Origin: Micropruina sp.
Lineage (GTDB): Bacteria; Actinomycetota; Actinomycetes; Propionibacteriales; Propionibacteriaceae
DNA: 64,000 nucleotides
Direction: 5' to 3'
Assembly: GCA_016711205.1 (NCBI GenBank)
Contig: JADJTM010000003.1
Span: 124,001 to 188,000, forward strand
Part shown: one piece after another, positions 42,841 through 50,793 of the stretch
How the letters are laid out: every line of letters starts with the position of its first letter
How positions within the stretch are numbered: position 1 is the first letter of the stretch
Program-made: the position numbers and the translations under genes
Notes under the pieces: generated by a model
The model's database searches: none
The model's input: only the letters and a program-made list of their open reading frames with translations
What the model was told of the DNA's origin: nothing

Positions 42841-43715
42841 CGCCGACCCCTTCGGTTGCGCCGGGAGCCATTGCGGGTCGGGGCGGGTTCGTCCAGTGGC
42901 CTGGTCGCCCGAATCACGTGCAGAATGCCGCGCTGCCAACCGGTGACGGTGCGGCTCTCGACATCGACGAAACCCGCCCCGCCGAGCCGGGCGGCGAACC
43001 GCGGCACGGTGTCGAAATCGAGCACGCTGCGCTCCAGGTAGCGGTAGAGGCCGTGGTTGCCGCCGGTCACCGTGGCCAACGGCAGGATCACCGCCTCGCA
43101 GATCGCGCGCCAGATTCTCCCCGCCCGCGCGTCGCCGGCCACCGAGTACTCCACCACCACCAGCGCACCACCGGGACGCAACGCCGCCCATGCGTCGGCG
43201 AGTGCCGCGTCGCGGTCGGCTTCGGGCACGTTGCGAAACAGGTAGGCGGCCAGCATGCCGTCGACGGGTTCGGCGAGCAGGTCGTCCAGTGCGCCGGCCC
43301 GGCCCTGGGTGAACGACACCCCGGGCGGCCAGGTCTTGCCCCGGGCCTGCGCCAACATGCCCGCGGACGCGTCCACGCCCCGAATCTCGACCCCATCGCC
43401 GAACACGCTCAGCAGCGCCTTCGTGGACGCCCCCGAGCCGCAGCCCAGATCGAGCAATCTGCGAGGGGCCGGCACACGGTCGGCCAGCGCGGCGGCGGCC
43501 GCGCGCAGGTGCTGGTGGTACCCGGGGTTCAGGCCGACCAGCAGGTCGTACCGGGGCGCTCCGGCGTCGAACTCACGCGTGACGTCGGCGCTCGCGGGGG
43601 TGATGGGCGTCTCGCGCGGCGGGTCGTCCGGACGGGCGACCGGCGTGCCCTCGGGGGTTCGGGGGGCCCGGTCGGGCGTGACGTCCGCGGTGCGGGGGGT
43701 GACTTCGACGCTCAT
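42837..43715 (-). CDS. crtT: SAM-dependent methyltransferase, CrtT-like
   Basis: A 292-aa class I methyltransferase of the UbiE/CrtT type. After a disordered Pro/Thr/Asp N-terminal 45 residues (TPRTADVTPDRAPRTPEGTP), motif I is RRLLDLGCGSGASTKALL, followed by VDASAGMLAQARGKTWP and RPGGALVVVEYSV. It lies between crtYd and crtU with 4-bp overlaps on both sides, as in actinobacterial isorenieratene clusters where CrtT is encoded but its exact substrate is unsettled. The ATG at 43715 overlaps the crtYd stop. Confidence 0.82.
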   Translation of the reverse strand: MSVEVTPRTADVTPDRAPRTPEGTPVARPDDPPRETPITPASADVTREFDAGAPRYDLLVGLNPGYHQHLRAAAAALADRVPAPRRLLDLGCGSGASTKALLSVFGDGVEIRGVDASAGMLAQARGKTWPPGVSFTQGRAGALDDLLAEPVDGMLAAYLFRNVPEADRDAALADAWAALRPGGALVVVEYSVAGDARAGRIWRAICEAVILPLATVTGGNHGLYRYLERSVLDFDTVPRFAARLGGAGFVDVESRTVTGWQRGILHVIRATRPLDEPAPTRNGSRRNRRGRR

Positions 43716-44023
43716 TGGGTCTCCTTGCGGGTCAGCCGGTGCCAGACCAGCAGGGTCAGTGTGACCATGGCGAAGCCGAACCCGAAGTCCTCGATGGGAA
43801 TGTCGAACGGAAATCGGATGCCGCTGTGCTGGTCGGGGTAGTAGATCACGATCGGGTCCGACAGCTTGGTCAGCCAGCCGTCCACCCAGATCTGAAAGAA
43901 GAACACCAGCGCCATCGCGAGCCAGTACTGCGCGGTGCGTAGCATGCCGGTGCGCAGCCAGAAGAACTCCAGGGCCAGCACGCCGAGCACCGCGACGATC
44001 GTGAACAGCGTGTATTCACCCAT
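43712..44023 (-). CDS. crtYd: Lycopene beta-cyclase subunit CrtYd
   Basis: A 103-aa membrane protein with three helices. The motif PFDIPIEDFGFGFAMVTLTLL, with the acidic pair of the lycopene cyclase domain, is at the C-terminal end. Together with CrtYc it forms the heterodimeric cyclase that turns lycopene into beta-carotene. The ATG at 44023 overlaps the crtYc stop by 8 bp, and its stop overlaps crtT by 4 bp. Confidence 0.9.
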   Translation of the reverse strand: MGEYTLFTIVAVLGVLALEFFWLRTGMLRTAQYWLAMALVFFFQIWVDGWLTKLSDPIVIYYPDQHSGIRFPFDIPIEDFGFGFAMVTLTLLVWHRLTRKETQ

Positions 44024-44372
44024 CGTCGCCGCCTCGGACGCCGTCGCGTCGTTGCTGCAGCCGGCGCAGCACGGTGCCGACGGCCTCATAGGTGAGCAGG
44101 CCGCAGATCGGGATCACGATGAAGAAGACCAGCTCTTCCAGGGGCATCACGCCGAAGTGGACGCCGCTGATGTAGGCCGGGTTGTAGGTCCAGTGCAGCC
44201 GTACGATGCCCACCACGTCCCAGATCGAGAAGATGATCACGGTGGGCAGCAGCGCCAGCAGCATCAACCGCCAGCGCGCGTACACCCGGGCGCCGAGCAC
44301 CAGTTCCAGAGGCAGGGTGAGCAGCAGGCAGGCGGCCATCAGCAGCAGGTACTGATAGTGATCCATGCCCAC
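44016..44372 (-). CDS. crtYc: Lycopene beta-cyclase subunit CrtYc
   Basis: A 118-aa membrane protein with three helices and the cyclase motif GVMPLEELVFFIVIPICGLL. It is the first gene of the operon. Starts are a GTG at 44372 and an ATG at 44366; the ribosome site GGGGGTGGG fits the latter slightly better, but the longer form is given. The head of the gene carries the motif shared with the other crt operon (44377-44400). Confidence 0.9.
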   Translation of the reverse strand: MGMDHYQYLLLMAACLLLTLPLELVLGARVYARWRLMLLALLPTVIIFSIWDVVGIVRLHWTYNPAYISGVHFGVMPLEELVFFIVIPICGLLTYEAVGTVLRRLQQRRDGVRGGDDG

Positions 44373-44376
44373 CCCC

Positions 44377-44400
44377 GTTCAAGGTTTGTCCAACCCTAGC
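44377..44400 (-). promoter_or_regulatory. Second copy of the probable LitR operator
   Basis: Read on the minus strand, TTGGACAAACCTTGAAC (44377-44393) matches TTGCACAAAGCTTGAAC (35106-35122) at 15 of 17 positions, and the flanking GCTA upstream is also shared. It contains two T-x-x-A-C-A/G cores 11 bp apart. TAGGGT (44394-44399 on the plus coordinates) is a -10 candidate. The site ends 4 bp before the crtYc start, so a bound repressor would shut the operon. Confidence 0.65.
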
Positions 44401-44462
44401 GGGCGCGCGCGAGGGTCCGCCGGACCCCTGAACCAACGGACCCGTTCGACCGGTCGCAGGAC

Positions 44463-45581
44463 TCAGTCCAGCACACTGCGCACGGATGCCTGCGGCAGGT
44501 CGCCGAACGCGTCCGAGACGCCCTTGTAGGTGACTGCGCCACCGACCGTGTTCAACCCCAGCGCCAGCGCCGGCGACGCATCGCACGCCTGCCGCCAACC
44601 CTTGTCGGCGAGCTGCACCGCGTAGGGGAGCGTGGCGTTGGTGAGCCCCCAGGTGGAGGTGTTCGGCACCGCGCCGGGCATGTTGGCCACGCAGTAGAAG
44701 ATCGACTCGTGCACGGTGAACGTCGGGTCGTCGTGCGTGGTGGGACGCGAGTCCTCGAAGCAGCCGCCCTGGTCGATCGCGACGTCGACCAGCACCGAGC
44801 CGGGCTTCATCGCGGCCACCATGTCGTTGGTGACCAACTTGGGCGCCTTGGCGCCCGGAATCAGCACGGTGCCGATCACCAGGTCGGCGGCCAGCACCTG
44901 CTCGCGCACGCTCAGCGCGGTCGACACGATGCCCTGAATGCGGTTGTCGTAGCGCCAGAAGGTCATCCGCAGCTTCTCGAGGTCGGTGTCGAGAATCGTC
45001 ACGTTGGCACCCATGCCCAGGGCGATGTTGGCCGCGTTCTGGCCGGCCACGCCGCCACCCAGCACCACCACCTTGGCGTTCGGTACGCCGCCGACCGCGC
45101 CCATCAGCACCCCGCGTCCGCCCTGCGCCTTCATCATCGAATGTGCGCCCACCTGGGGCGCGAGACAACCCGCCACCTCAGACATCGGGTACAGCAGCGG
45201 CAGCATGCCGTTGGGCAACTGCACCGTTTCGTATGCCAGCGCGGTGGTGCCCGAGGTGAGCAGGTGCTCGGTCAGCGGACGGTCCGCGGCCAGGTGCAGG
45301 TAGGTGAACAGCAGCAGGTCGTCGCGCAGGTAGCCGTACTCGGACTCGATCGGCTCCTTGACCTTCATCACCATCTCACCCGCGGCCCAGGTGGCGTCGG
45401 CGTCGGGCAGGATCGTCGCACCCTGCGCGGCGAACTCCTCATCGCTGATGGACGACCCCATACCGGCCCCGGACTGCACGAGCACCTCGTGCCCGCGGCG
45501 GACCAGTTCGTTCACACCCACCGGGGTGATCGCCACCCGGTATTCACGATTCTTCACTTCGCTGGGGACCGCGATTTTCAT
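44463..45581 (-). CDS. ald: Alanine dehydrogenase
   Basis: A 372-aa NAD-dependent enzyme interconverting L-alanine and pyruvate plus ammonia. Catalytic Lys and His are in MVMKVKEPIESEY and FTYLHLAADRPLTEHL; the NAD loop is VVLGGGVAGQNAANIALGMGA. The N-terminus MKIAVPSEVKNREYRVAITP and length are typical. The ATG at 45581 follows GAAGGAG. It stands alone between the crt operon and an unrelated locus. Confidence 0.96.
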   Translation of the reverse strand: MKIAVPSEVKNREYRVAITPVGVNELVRRGHEVLVQSGAGMGSSISDEEFAAQGATILPDADATWAAGEMVMKVKEPIESEYGYLRDDLLLFTYLHLAADRPLTEHLLTSGTTALAYETVQLPNGMLPLLYPMSEVAGCLAPQVGAHSMMKAQGGRGVLMGAVGGVPNAKVVVLGGGVAGQNAANIALGMGANVTILDTDLEKLRMTFWRYDNRIQGIVSTALSVREQVLAADLVIGTVLIPGAKAPKLVTNDMVAAMKPGSVLVDVAIDQGGCFEDSRPTTHDDPTFTVHESIFYCVANMPGAVPNTSTWGLTNATLPYAVQLADKGWRQACDASPALALGLNTVGGAVTYKGVSDAFGDLPQASVRSVLD

Positions 45582-45790
45582 GGCACTCCTTCGGGCTGGC
45601 GGTGGCGCAGAGTCTAGTGGTCGCACTCCCGGCGCGGGCACGATCGGGCTCTCAACAGACGTTGGTCAGAGAATCGCACGCCAGCGACAGGGACACGCCC
45701 GCAGGTCGGCGGGTCGCCGCACAGGGCGTGCGGTTTTCTGACGGCGTCCGCAGGAGCGGGCCGGCCGCGCCAGCCTCCGCGGGGCGGCAC

Positions 45791-45897
45791 TGGAGCGACC
45801 TGGCCGCCGGCACGCTGGCGCGCCAGTTTCCGGCCGACGTCGAGCCGGGTGACCTCGCCGGCCTGCTTGCTGCCGTGGAGTCGATCCAGTCGCAGAC
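45791..45897 (+). pseudogene. Duplicated 5' fragment of the AlkZ-like gene
   Basis: These 107 bp match 46965-47071, the start of the AlkZ-like gene, without gaps and with about eight substitutions. The fragment encodes WSDLAAGTLARQFPADVEPG and the QSQ motif but then diverges and stops. The rest of the 45582-45933 gap shows no other gene. The fragment and its parent flank the alpha-toroid gene. Confidence 0.85.
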
Positions 45898-45933
45898 CGG
45901 CGACCGGAATCAGCGTTTCGCTAGGCTGAAAGC

Positions 45934-46923
45934 GTGGATGTGATGTCCTGGCTGCTCGACGGCGAGCCGGCGGTGCAACGTGCGGTACGCACCCGGCTTC
46001 TCGGTGAGCCGATGGATTCTCCGCAATGCCGAGTGCTGTCCAGCCGGCTGATGACGGAGGGCACGATCCCGGCGATTCTCAACTCCCAGGACCCCGACGG
46101 TCATTGGGGAGGGCGCGATCGGTTCTATACGGCGAAGTACTCCGGGACGGTGTGGAACCTGATCATCCTGGCCGAACTGGGAGCCGACGGCCGCGACGAC
46201 CGCGTCCGCCGCGCGGTTGCCGCAATCCTCAACGACGGCCAGCATCGGGCGTCCGGTGGGTTCAGCACCACGCGGGCCAAGCGCGAGGACGGCGGCCTGG
46301 CTTCGATGGTGATCCCTTGCCTGACGGGCAACATGGTGTTCGCCCTGATCAGGCTGGGCTACGGCGACGACCCGCGGGTGCAGCAAGCAGTCGATTGGAT
46401 CACCACCTACCAGCGTTTCGACGACGCAGAGGGCACCGCCCCAACGGGGTGGCCCTACGACCGCCTGGAAATGTGCTGGGGTCGGCACACGTGCTCGATG
46501 GGCATCGTGAAGGCCCTGAAGGGCCTGGCGGAGCTGGGGTTCGGGCATTCTGCCGCGGTGGATCGAATCCTCGGCGAGGGCGCGGAGTGGTTGCTGAAGC
46601 ATCACGTGCACAAGCGCAGTCACGACCTGTCCAGGGACTCAAAGCCCGGTTGGCGGCGCTTTGGCTTTCCGCGGATGTACCAGACCGATGTGCTGGAGAT
46701 CCTGCTGCTACTGACTCGGCTGGGTTTCAGCGATCCCCGGATGGACGATGCCTTCGAGCTGCTGGAGAGCCGGCGCGACAAGAGCGGCCGCTGGATCCTG
46801 CAGGAGTCGTTCAACCCCAAGTTCTCCGCGCCCATAGAGGTCGTCGGGGAGCCGAGTCGTTGGGTGACCATCAGCGCCCTCGAGGTGCTCGCGCGACAAA
46901 GTGCGCTCGCCGTCGCACCTTAG
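45934..46923 (+). CDS. Alpha-toroid (prenyltransferase/squalene-cyclase repeat) protein
   Basis: A 329-aa soluble protein made of helical repeats with the QW-like pattern seen in terpenoid cyclases and prenyltransferase beta subunits: NSQDPDGHWGGRDRFYTAKY, TGNMVFALIRLGYGDDPRVQ, LESRRDKSGRWILQESFN. No DxDD cyclase acid motif is seen, so it is not an obvious squalene cyclase. GTG at 45934 is given; GTG 45940 and ATG 45943 are also possible. It is bracketed by a gene-fragment duplication and ends in a perfect palindrome at 46922-46937. Function unknown. Confidence 0.75.
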   Translation: MDVMSWLLDGEPAVQRAVRTRLLGEPMDSPQCRVLSSRLMTEGTIPAILNSQDPDGHWGGRDRFYTAKYSGTVWNLIILAELGADGRDDRVRRAVAAILNDGQHRASGGFSTTRAKREDGGLASMVIPCLTGNMVFALIRLGYGDDPRVQQAVDWITTYQRFDDAEGTAPTGWPYDRLEMCWGRHTCSMGIVKALKGLAELGFGHSAAVDRILGEGAEWLLKHHVHKRSHDLSRDSKPGWRRFGFPRMYQTDVLEILLLLTRLGFSDPRMDDAFELLESRRDKSGRWILQESFNPKFSAPIEVVGEPSRWVTISALEVLARQSALAVAP

Positions 46924-46937
46924 CCCGGATCCGGGCT
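46922..46937. terminator. Palindromic terminator-like site
   Basis: AGCCCGGATCCGGGCT is a perfect 16-bp palindrome overlapping the stop codon of the alpha-toroid gene, 18 bp before the next start. With no real loop it is a weak hairpin, so a binding site is also possible. Confidence 0.4.
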
Positions 46938-46955
46938 TAGCTTAGGCTGCCCCCC

Positions 46956-48086
46956 ATGATGAGCTGGAGCGACCTGGCCGCCGGCACGCTGGCGCGCCAG
47001 TTTCCGGCCGAGGTCGAGCCGGGCGACGTGGCCGGCCTGCTTGCTGCGGTGGGGCCGATCCAGTCGCAGACGGCCCGCTCGGTGTTCATCGGGATGGCCG
47101 CCCGGTTACCGGGGGTGACCCGTGCGCAGCTGAGCGCCGCCTACGAGTCGTCCGCCATCGTGCGCGGCAGCACCCTGCGTGGCACGGTGCACACCAGCTC
47201 CGCGGCGCTGCACCCGCTGCTGGAGGTGGCCACCAGGCTGGGGCAGCGGGCGCTGTGGTCGCGCACGCTCAAGCCGTCCGAGACGACCCTGGAGCAGATC
47301 TGGGCGTCGATCGAGGACTTCGCCCGCAACGGCTGGCGCACACCGGCCGAGCTCGCCGAGCACCTGCTGGGCTGGCTCGCCGCGCACGATCCGGCAGCGG
47401 CGCCGGCGTTCGCGGGTACGTCCGGACGTTACTTCGCCTTCGGGCACGGCGGGCTGCTGCGGCGTCCGGTGCAGGGGGACTGGTCGGGTCAGGGAGCCCC
47501 CGAATACCGAACGGCTGCCGCGGTGCTCGGCGACGACAACCGGCGCACCGCTGCGCTTGCCGCCCCGGACGAGGCCCTCGACGCCCTGTTCCGGCACCAA
47601 CTCGCCGCCGCCGGGCCGTTGAGCCGGCACGACCTGGCCTGGTGGTCGGGACTGGGGCTGACCCGGGTCGACGCCGCCCTGGCCAGGCTCGACCTGAGCG
47701 CCGAGCCCGGCCCCGACGGGCGGCTCTACCACGACCTCCCGGACGCTCCGCCGCCGGCGAGACTGGCCGGCGTCCATCTGCTGCCCGAGTTCGACGCGCT
47801 GTTCTGCGCCTTCGACCCGGCCGGACGGCGACGCTTCGTCGACCCCGCCCACTACCAGGTGCTGTGGAAGCAGCAGAACGGCATGCTGCTGGCGCCGGTG
47901 CTGCTGGACGAGCGCCTGCGCGGCCACTGGCGCATGCAGGGCAGCGGGCGCACGCGCTCCGTTGAGGTGACCCTCTTCGCGGGCACCCGCGACCTGGAGG
48001 ACCACGAGCTGGTGGCACCGCTGGTGGCGCTGGAACTGGCGCTCGGCGTGAGCGTGGCGGAGGTCCGCCTCAACCACGAGGTGTGA
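46956..48086 (+). CDS. AlkZ-like winged-helix DNA glycosylase
   Basis: A 376-aa protein of the HTH_42/AlkZ-like family (PF06224). The catalytic Q-x-Q motif is present as PIQSQTARS at about residues 34-42, and the winged-helix segments (LRGTVHTSSAALHPLL, AGPLSRHDLAWWSGLGL, WKQQNGMLLAPVLLDE) follow the family. AlkZ enzymes unhook interstrand crosslinks or excise alkylated bases; natural-product gene clusters often carry them for self-resistance, but no such cluster is evident here. ATGATG at 46956 gives two adjacent starts. A partial 5' copy lies 1.2 kb upstream. Confidence 0.85.
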   Translation: MMSWSDLAAGTLARQFPAEVEPGDVAGLLAAVGPIQSQTARSVFIGMAARLPGVTRAQLSAAYESSAIVRGSTLRGTVHTSSAALHPLLEVATRLGQRALWSRTLKPSETTLEQIWASIEDFARNGWRTPAELAEHLLGWLAAHDPAAAPAFAGTSGRYFAFGHGGLLRRPVQGDWSGQGAPEYRTAAAVLGDDNRRTAALAAPDEALDALFRHQLAAAGPLSRHDLAWWSGLGLTRVDAALARLDLSAEPGPDGRLYHDLPDAPPPARLAGVHLLPEFDALFCAFDPAGRRRFVDPAHYQVLWKQQNGMLLAPVLLDERLRGHWRMQGSGRTRSVEVTLFAGTRDLEDHELVAPLVALELALGVSVAEVRLNHEV

Positions 48087-48338
48087 CTTGCCCGGTGTGA
48101 CCCACGCAGCCACCCGGCCGAGCGCCCGGCGGTGACCGCATGGACGTCCCGGGCAACCCGGCCGAGCTACGATCTGCAGGTGGCGAAGGAGTTGCCGAGG
48201 GGTTGTGGAGTGGGTCGCCCTTCGCGCGCGGTTTTTCCTGATCTGTGGATTTCCTCCGCGCGCCGGATCGGTTGCCGCTGACTCGTTGCTTAAGCTCCCC
48301 GCAATGGCGCGCCGCGTCCGACCCCTAGGAGAGCCACC

Positions 48339-48773
48339 GTGAGCTCAAGCAACGAGCCCCCCTATCCCGACGACCCCGAGCGGCACCTCCCGCCGCATCA
48401 CAACCCGCTGCCCGAACTGACCGACGTCGACGGTCCGACCAAGCACATCGCGCAGGCCGAGTTCGAGCGCGTGCACCAGTCCGAGGATTTCGCACAGTTG
48501 CGCACAACCTTTCGCCGGTTCGCGTTTCCGATGACCGCCGTCTTCGTGTTCTGGTACTTCCTCTATGTGCTGCTGTCCACGTATGCGCACGGCTTCATGA
48601 CGATGCCGTTCATCGGCTACATCAACGTGGGCATGGCGATGGGCCTGGCCCAGTTCGCCACCACCTTCTTGATCACCTGGCTGTATGTGCGGCACGCCAA
48701 CCGCCATCTCGACCCGCTCGCGGCGCAACTTCGCGACGACCTGGAGGGCGGTGCTTCCCATGCAGCTGGGTAA
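48339..48773 (+). CDS. DUF485 membrane protein (YjcH-like)
   Basis: A 144-aa protein. After a Pro/His-rich cytoplasmic N-terminus of 45 residues it has the DUF485 signature QSEDFAQLRTTFRRFAFPMTAVFVFWYFLYVLL and two helices. DUF485 proteins are encoded with ActP acetate permeases, as here, where it overlaps the permease gene by 14 bp. The GTG at 48339 follows AGGAGAGCC. Confidence 0.9.
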   Translation: MSSSNEPPYPDDPERHLPPHHNPLPELTDVDGPTKHIAQAEFERVHQSEDFAQLRTTFRRFAFPMTAVFVFWYFLYVLLSTYAHGFMTMPFIGYINVGMAMGLAQFATTFLITWLYVRHANRHLDPLAAQLRDDLEGGASHAAG

Positions 48774-50336
48774 CCCGATCCTGAACATGGCCATCTTCGG
48801 CGTGTTCGTGCTGATCACGCTGTTCATCGTGGTGCGAGTCGCCACTCGCAGCGGCAAATCGGCCACCGACTTCTACGCCGGCGGACGGTCCTTCGACGGA
48901 CGCCAGAACGGCATTGCGATCGCCGGCGACTACCTGTCGGCGGCTTCCTTCCTGGGCATCGCCGGCGCGGTCGCCGTGTACGGCTACGACGGCCTGCTGT
49001 ACTCGATCGGCTTTCTCGTTGCCTGGCTGGTTGCGCTGCTGCTGGTCGCCGAACCGCTGCGCAACACCGGCAAGTACACGATGGCGGACGTGCTGAGCTT
49101 TCGCATGCAGCAGCGTCCGGTTCGCACCGCGGCGGCCACCTCGACGCTGGCGGTGTCCTTCTTCTACCTGCTCGCCCAGATGGCCGGCGCCGGCGGTCTG
49201 GTGGCGCTGCTGATGGGCATCACCGACCGAACCCAGCAGGGCTTCGTGATCGCCCTGGTCGGCGTGCTGATGATCGTCTACGTGCTGGTCGGCGGCATGA
49301 AGGGCACGACCTGGGTGCAGATCATCAAAGCGGTGCTGCTGATTCTGGTGCCGGCCTGATCTGTGTGATGGTGATGTTCCACTTCGGCTTCAACCTGTCG
49401 GCGCTGCTCGGCGAGGCGGTCAAAACCAGCCCGGACGGCGTCCGGATCATGCAGCCGATGCTGCAGTACGGCAAGGACCCGCTGAGCTTCGTGTCGCTCT
49501 CGGTCGCGCTGATCTTCGGTGCCGCCGGCCTGCCGCACGTGCTGATGCGCTTCTACACCGTGCCGACCGCCAAGGAGGCGCGTAGGTCGGTGTCGTGGGC
49601 GATCGGGTTGATCGGCGCCTTCTACCTGTTCACCCTGATTCTCGGCTACGGCGCCGCGGTCTTCGTGGGCAAGGAGGCCATTCTGGCCGCTCCCGGCGGC
49701 GTGAACTCGGCTGCGCCGGCGCTCGCTTTTCACCTGGGCGGCGAGATTCTGCTCGGCGTCATCGCGGGCGTCGCGTTCGCGACGATTCTGGCGGTGGTGG
49801 CCGGGCTGACCATCACGGCGGCGGCGTCCTTCGCGCACGACATCTACAACTCCGTGCTGAAGGACGGTAAGGCCTCCCCCGAGAAAGAGGTGCGGGTGGC
49901 GCGTACCACCGCGGTGGTGATCGGGGTGATCTCGATCATCGGCGGCATCGCGGCGAACGGCCAGAACATCGCGTTCCTGGTGTCGCTGGCGTTCGCGATC
50001 GCGGCCAGCGCCAACCTGCCGTCCATTCTGTATTCGCTGTACTGGAAGCGGTTCAACACCCGCGGCTCGGTGTGGTCGATCTACGGCGGCCTGGTCTCGG
50101 CCGTGGGCCTGATCGCCTTCTCACCGGTGGTGTCGGGCCTGAAGACGTCCATGTTCCCCGCGGTGAACTTCGCGTGGTTCCCGCTCACCAACCCGGCGCT
50201 CATCTCGGTGCCGCTCGGCTTCTTTCTGGGCTGGCTGGGCACGGTCACCAGCTCGGAGTTCGACGCCGCCAAGCAGGCCGAGATGGAGGTGCGCTCGCTG
50301 ACCGGTGCGGGTGCCGAGAAGGCGATCACGCACTGA
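48760..50336 (+). pseudogene. actP: ActP-like acetate/solute:sodium symporter, frameshifted
   Basis: Two frames together give a complete permease of about 525 residues. The first part starts at the ATG at 48760 (MQLGNPILNMAIFGVFVLIT), includes YAGGRSFDGRQNGIAIAGDY and LSAASFLGIAGA, and stops at 49359 after KAVLLILVPA. The second part continues from about 49347 (GAGLICVMVMFHFGFNLS) with LPHVLMRFYTVPTAKEARRS to the end. One missing G near 49347 (CTGGTG for CTGGGTG) explains the break. If real, the symporter is truncated after about six helices; otherwise it takes up acetate or related acids with Na+. Confidence 0.85.
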
Positions 50337-50365
50337 GCCGCCCCTGTTGGCGCGCCCTCCACGTT

Positions 50366-50426
50366 GGCGCTCGCCCAACTATTTGGGGCTCGTGGAACTC
50401 AGCGAGCGCCAAATAGTTGGGCGAGC
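50366..50426. repeat. Intact palindromic repeat (same family as the IS target)
   Basis: GCTCGCCCAACTATTTGG (50369-50386) pairs perfectly with 50409-50426; the unit continues GGCTCGTGGAACTC. It matches the left half at 18269-18304 (GGCGCTCGCC, then AACTATTTG, GCTCGTGGA). It follows actP by about 30 bp. The rest of the 50337-50793 gap shows no gene or other clear signal. Confidence 0.85.
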
Positions 50427-50793
50427 AGTAGGTGTGGACGGCGTGGTGCGCGTCACCCGAGCGGTGTCGGCCGGCACACACACCAGTGCGCGACGCCCGG
50501 CCCGCCGACCCCTCCCCCCGAATGGGCCGGCCCTGCCGGTGCGTCGCGCACCTTGTGTTCCCCCCGTAGTCGCAACGCCGATTCGTTCCCCCAGCACCCT
50601 CGTGATCAGCGACTTCAACGACTAGGAGCAGGGCACACCCGTCCTGATACAAGCGATTCTGGCGTGGTGCGATGCCGCCCGACGCGCCGGTCGATCCCCG
50701 TCCGCCGTCGACGAGACCCACCCCTGCTGGACGAGCTCGTCGAGACCTTGATCTCGACGAACCTCGATCAGCGGCGCGGGCTCGATGAACCGA

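Noticed and set aside
45602..45943. Open frame before the alpha-toroid gene as an independent gene
   Set aside because: Only the segment matching the AlkZ-like gene start is recognisable; the rest is random, so it is treated as a gene fragment.
45934..46923. Squalene-hopene or terpene cyclase assignment for the toroid protein
   Set aside because: The catalytic DxDD motif and the usual 600-residue length are absent.
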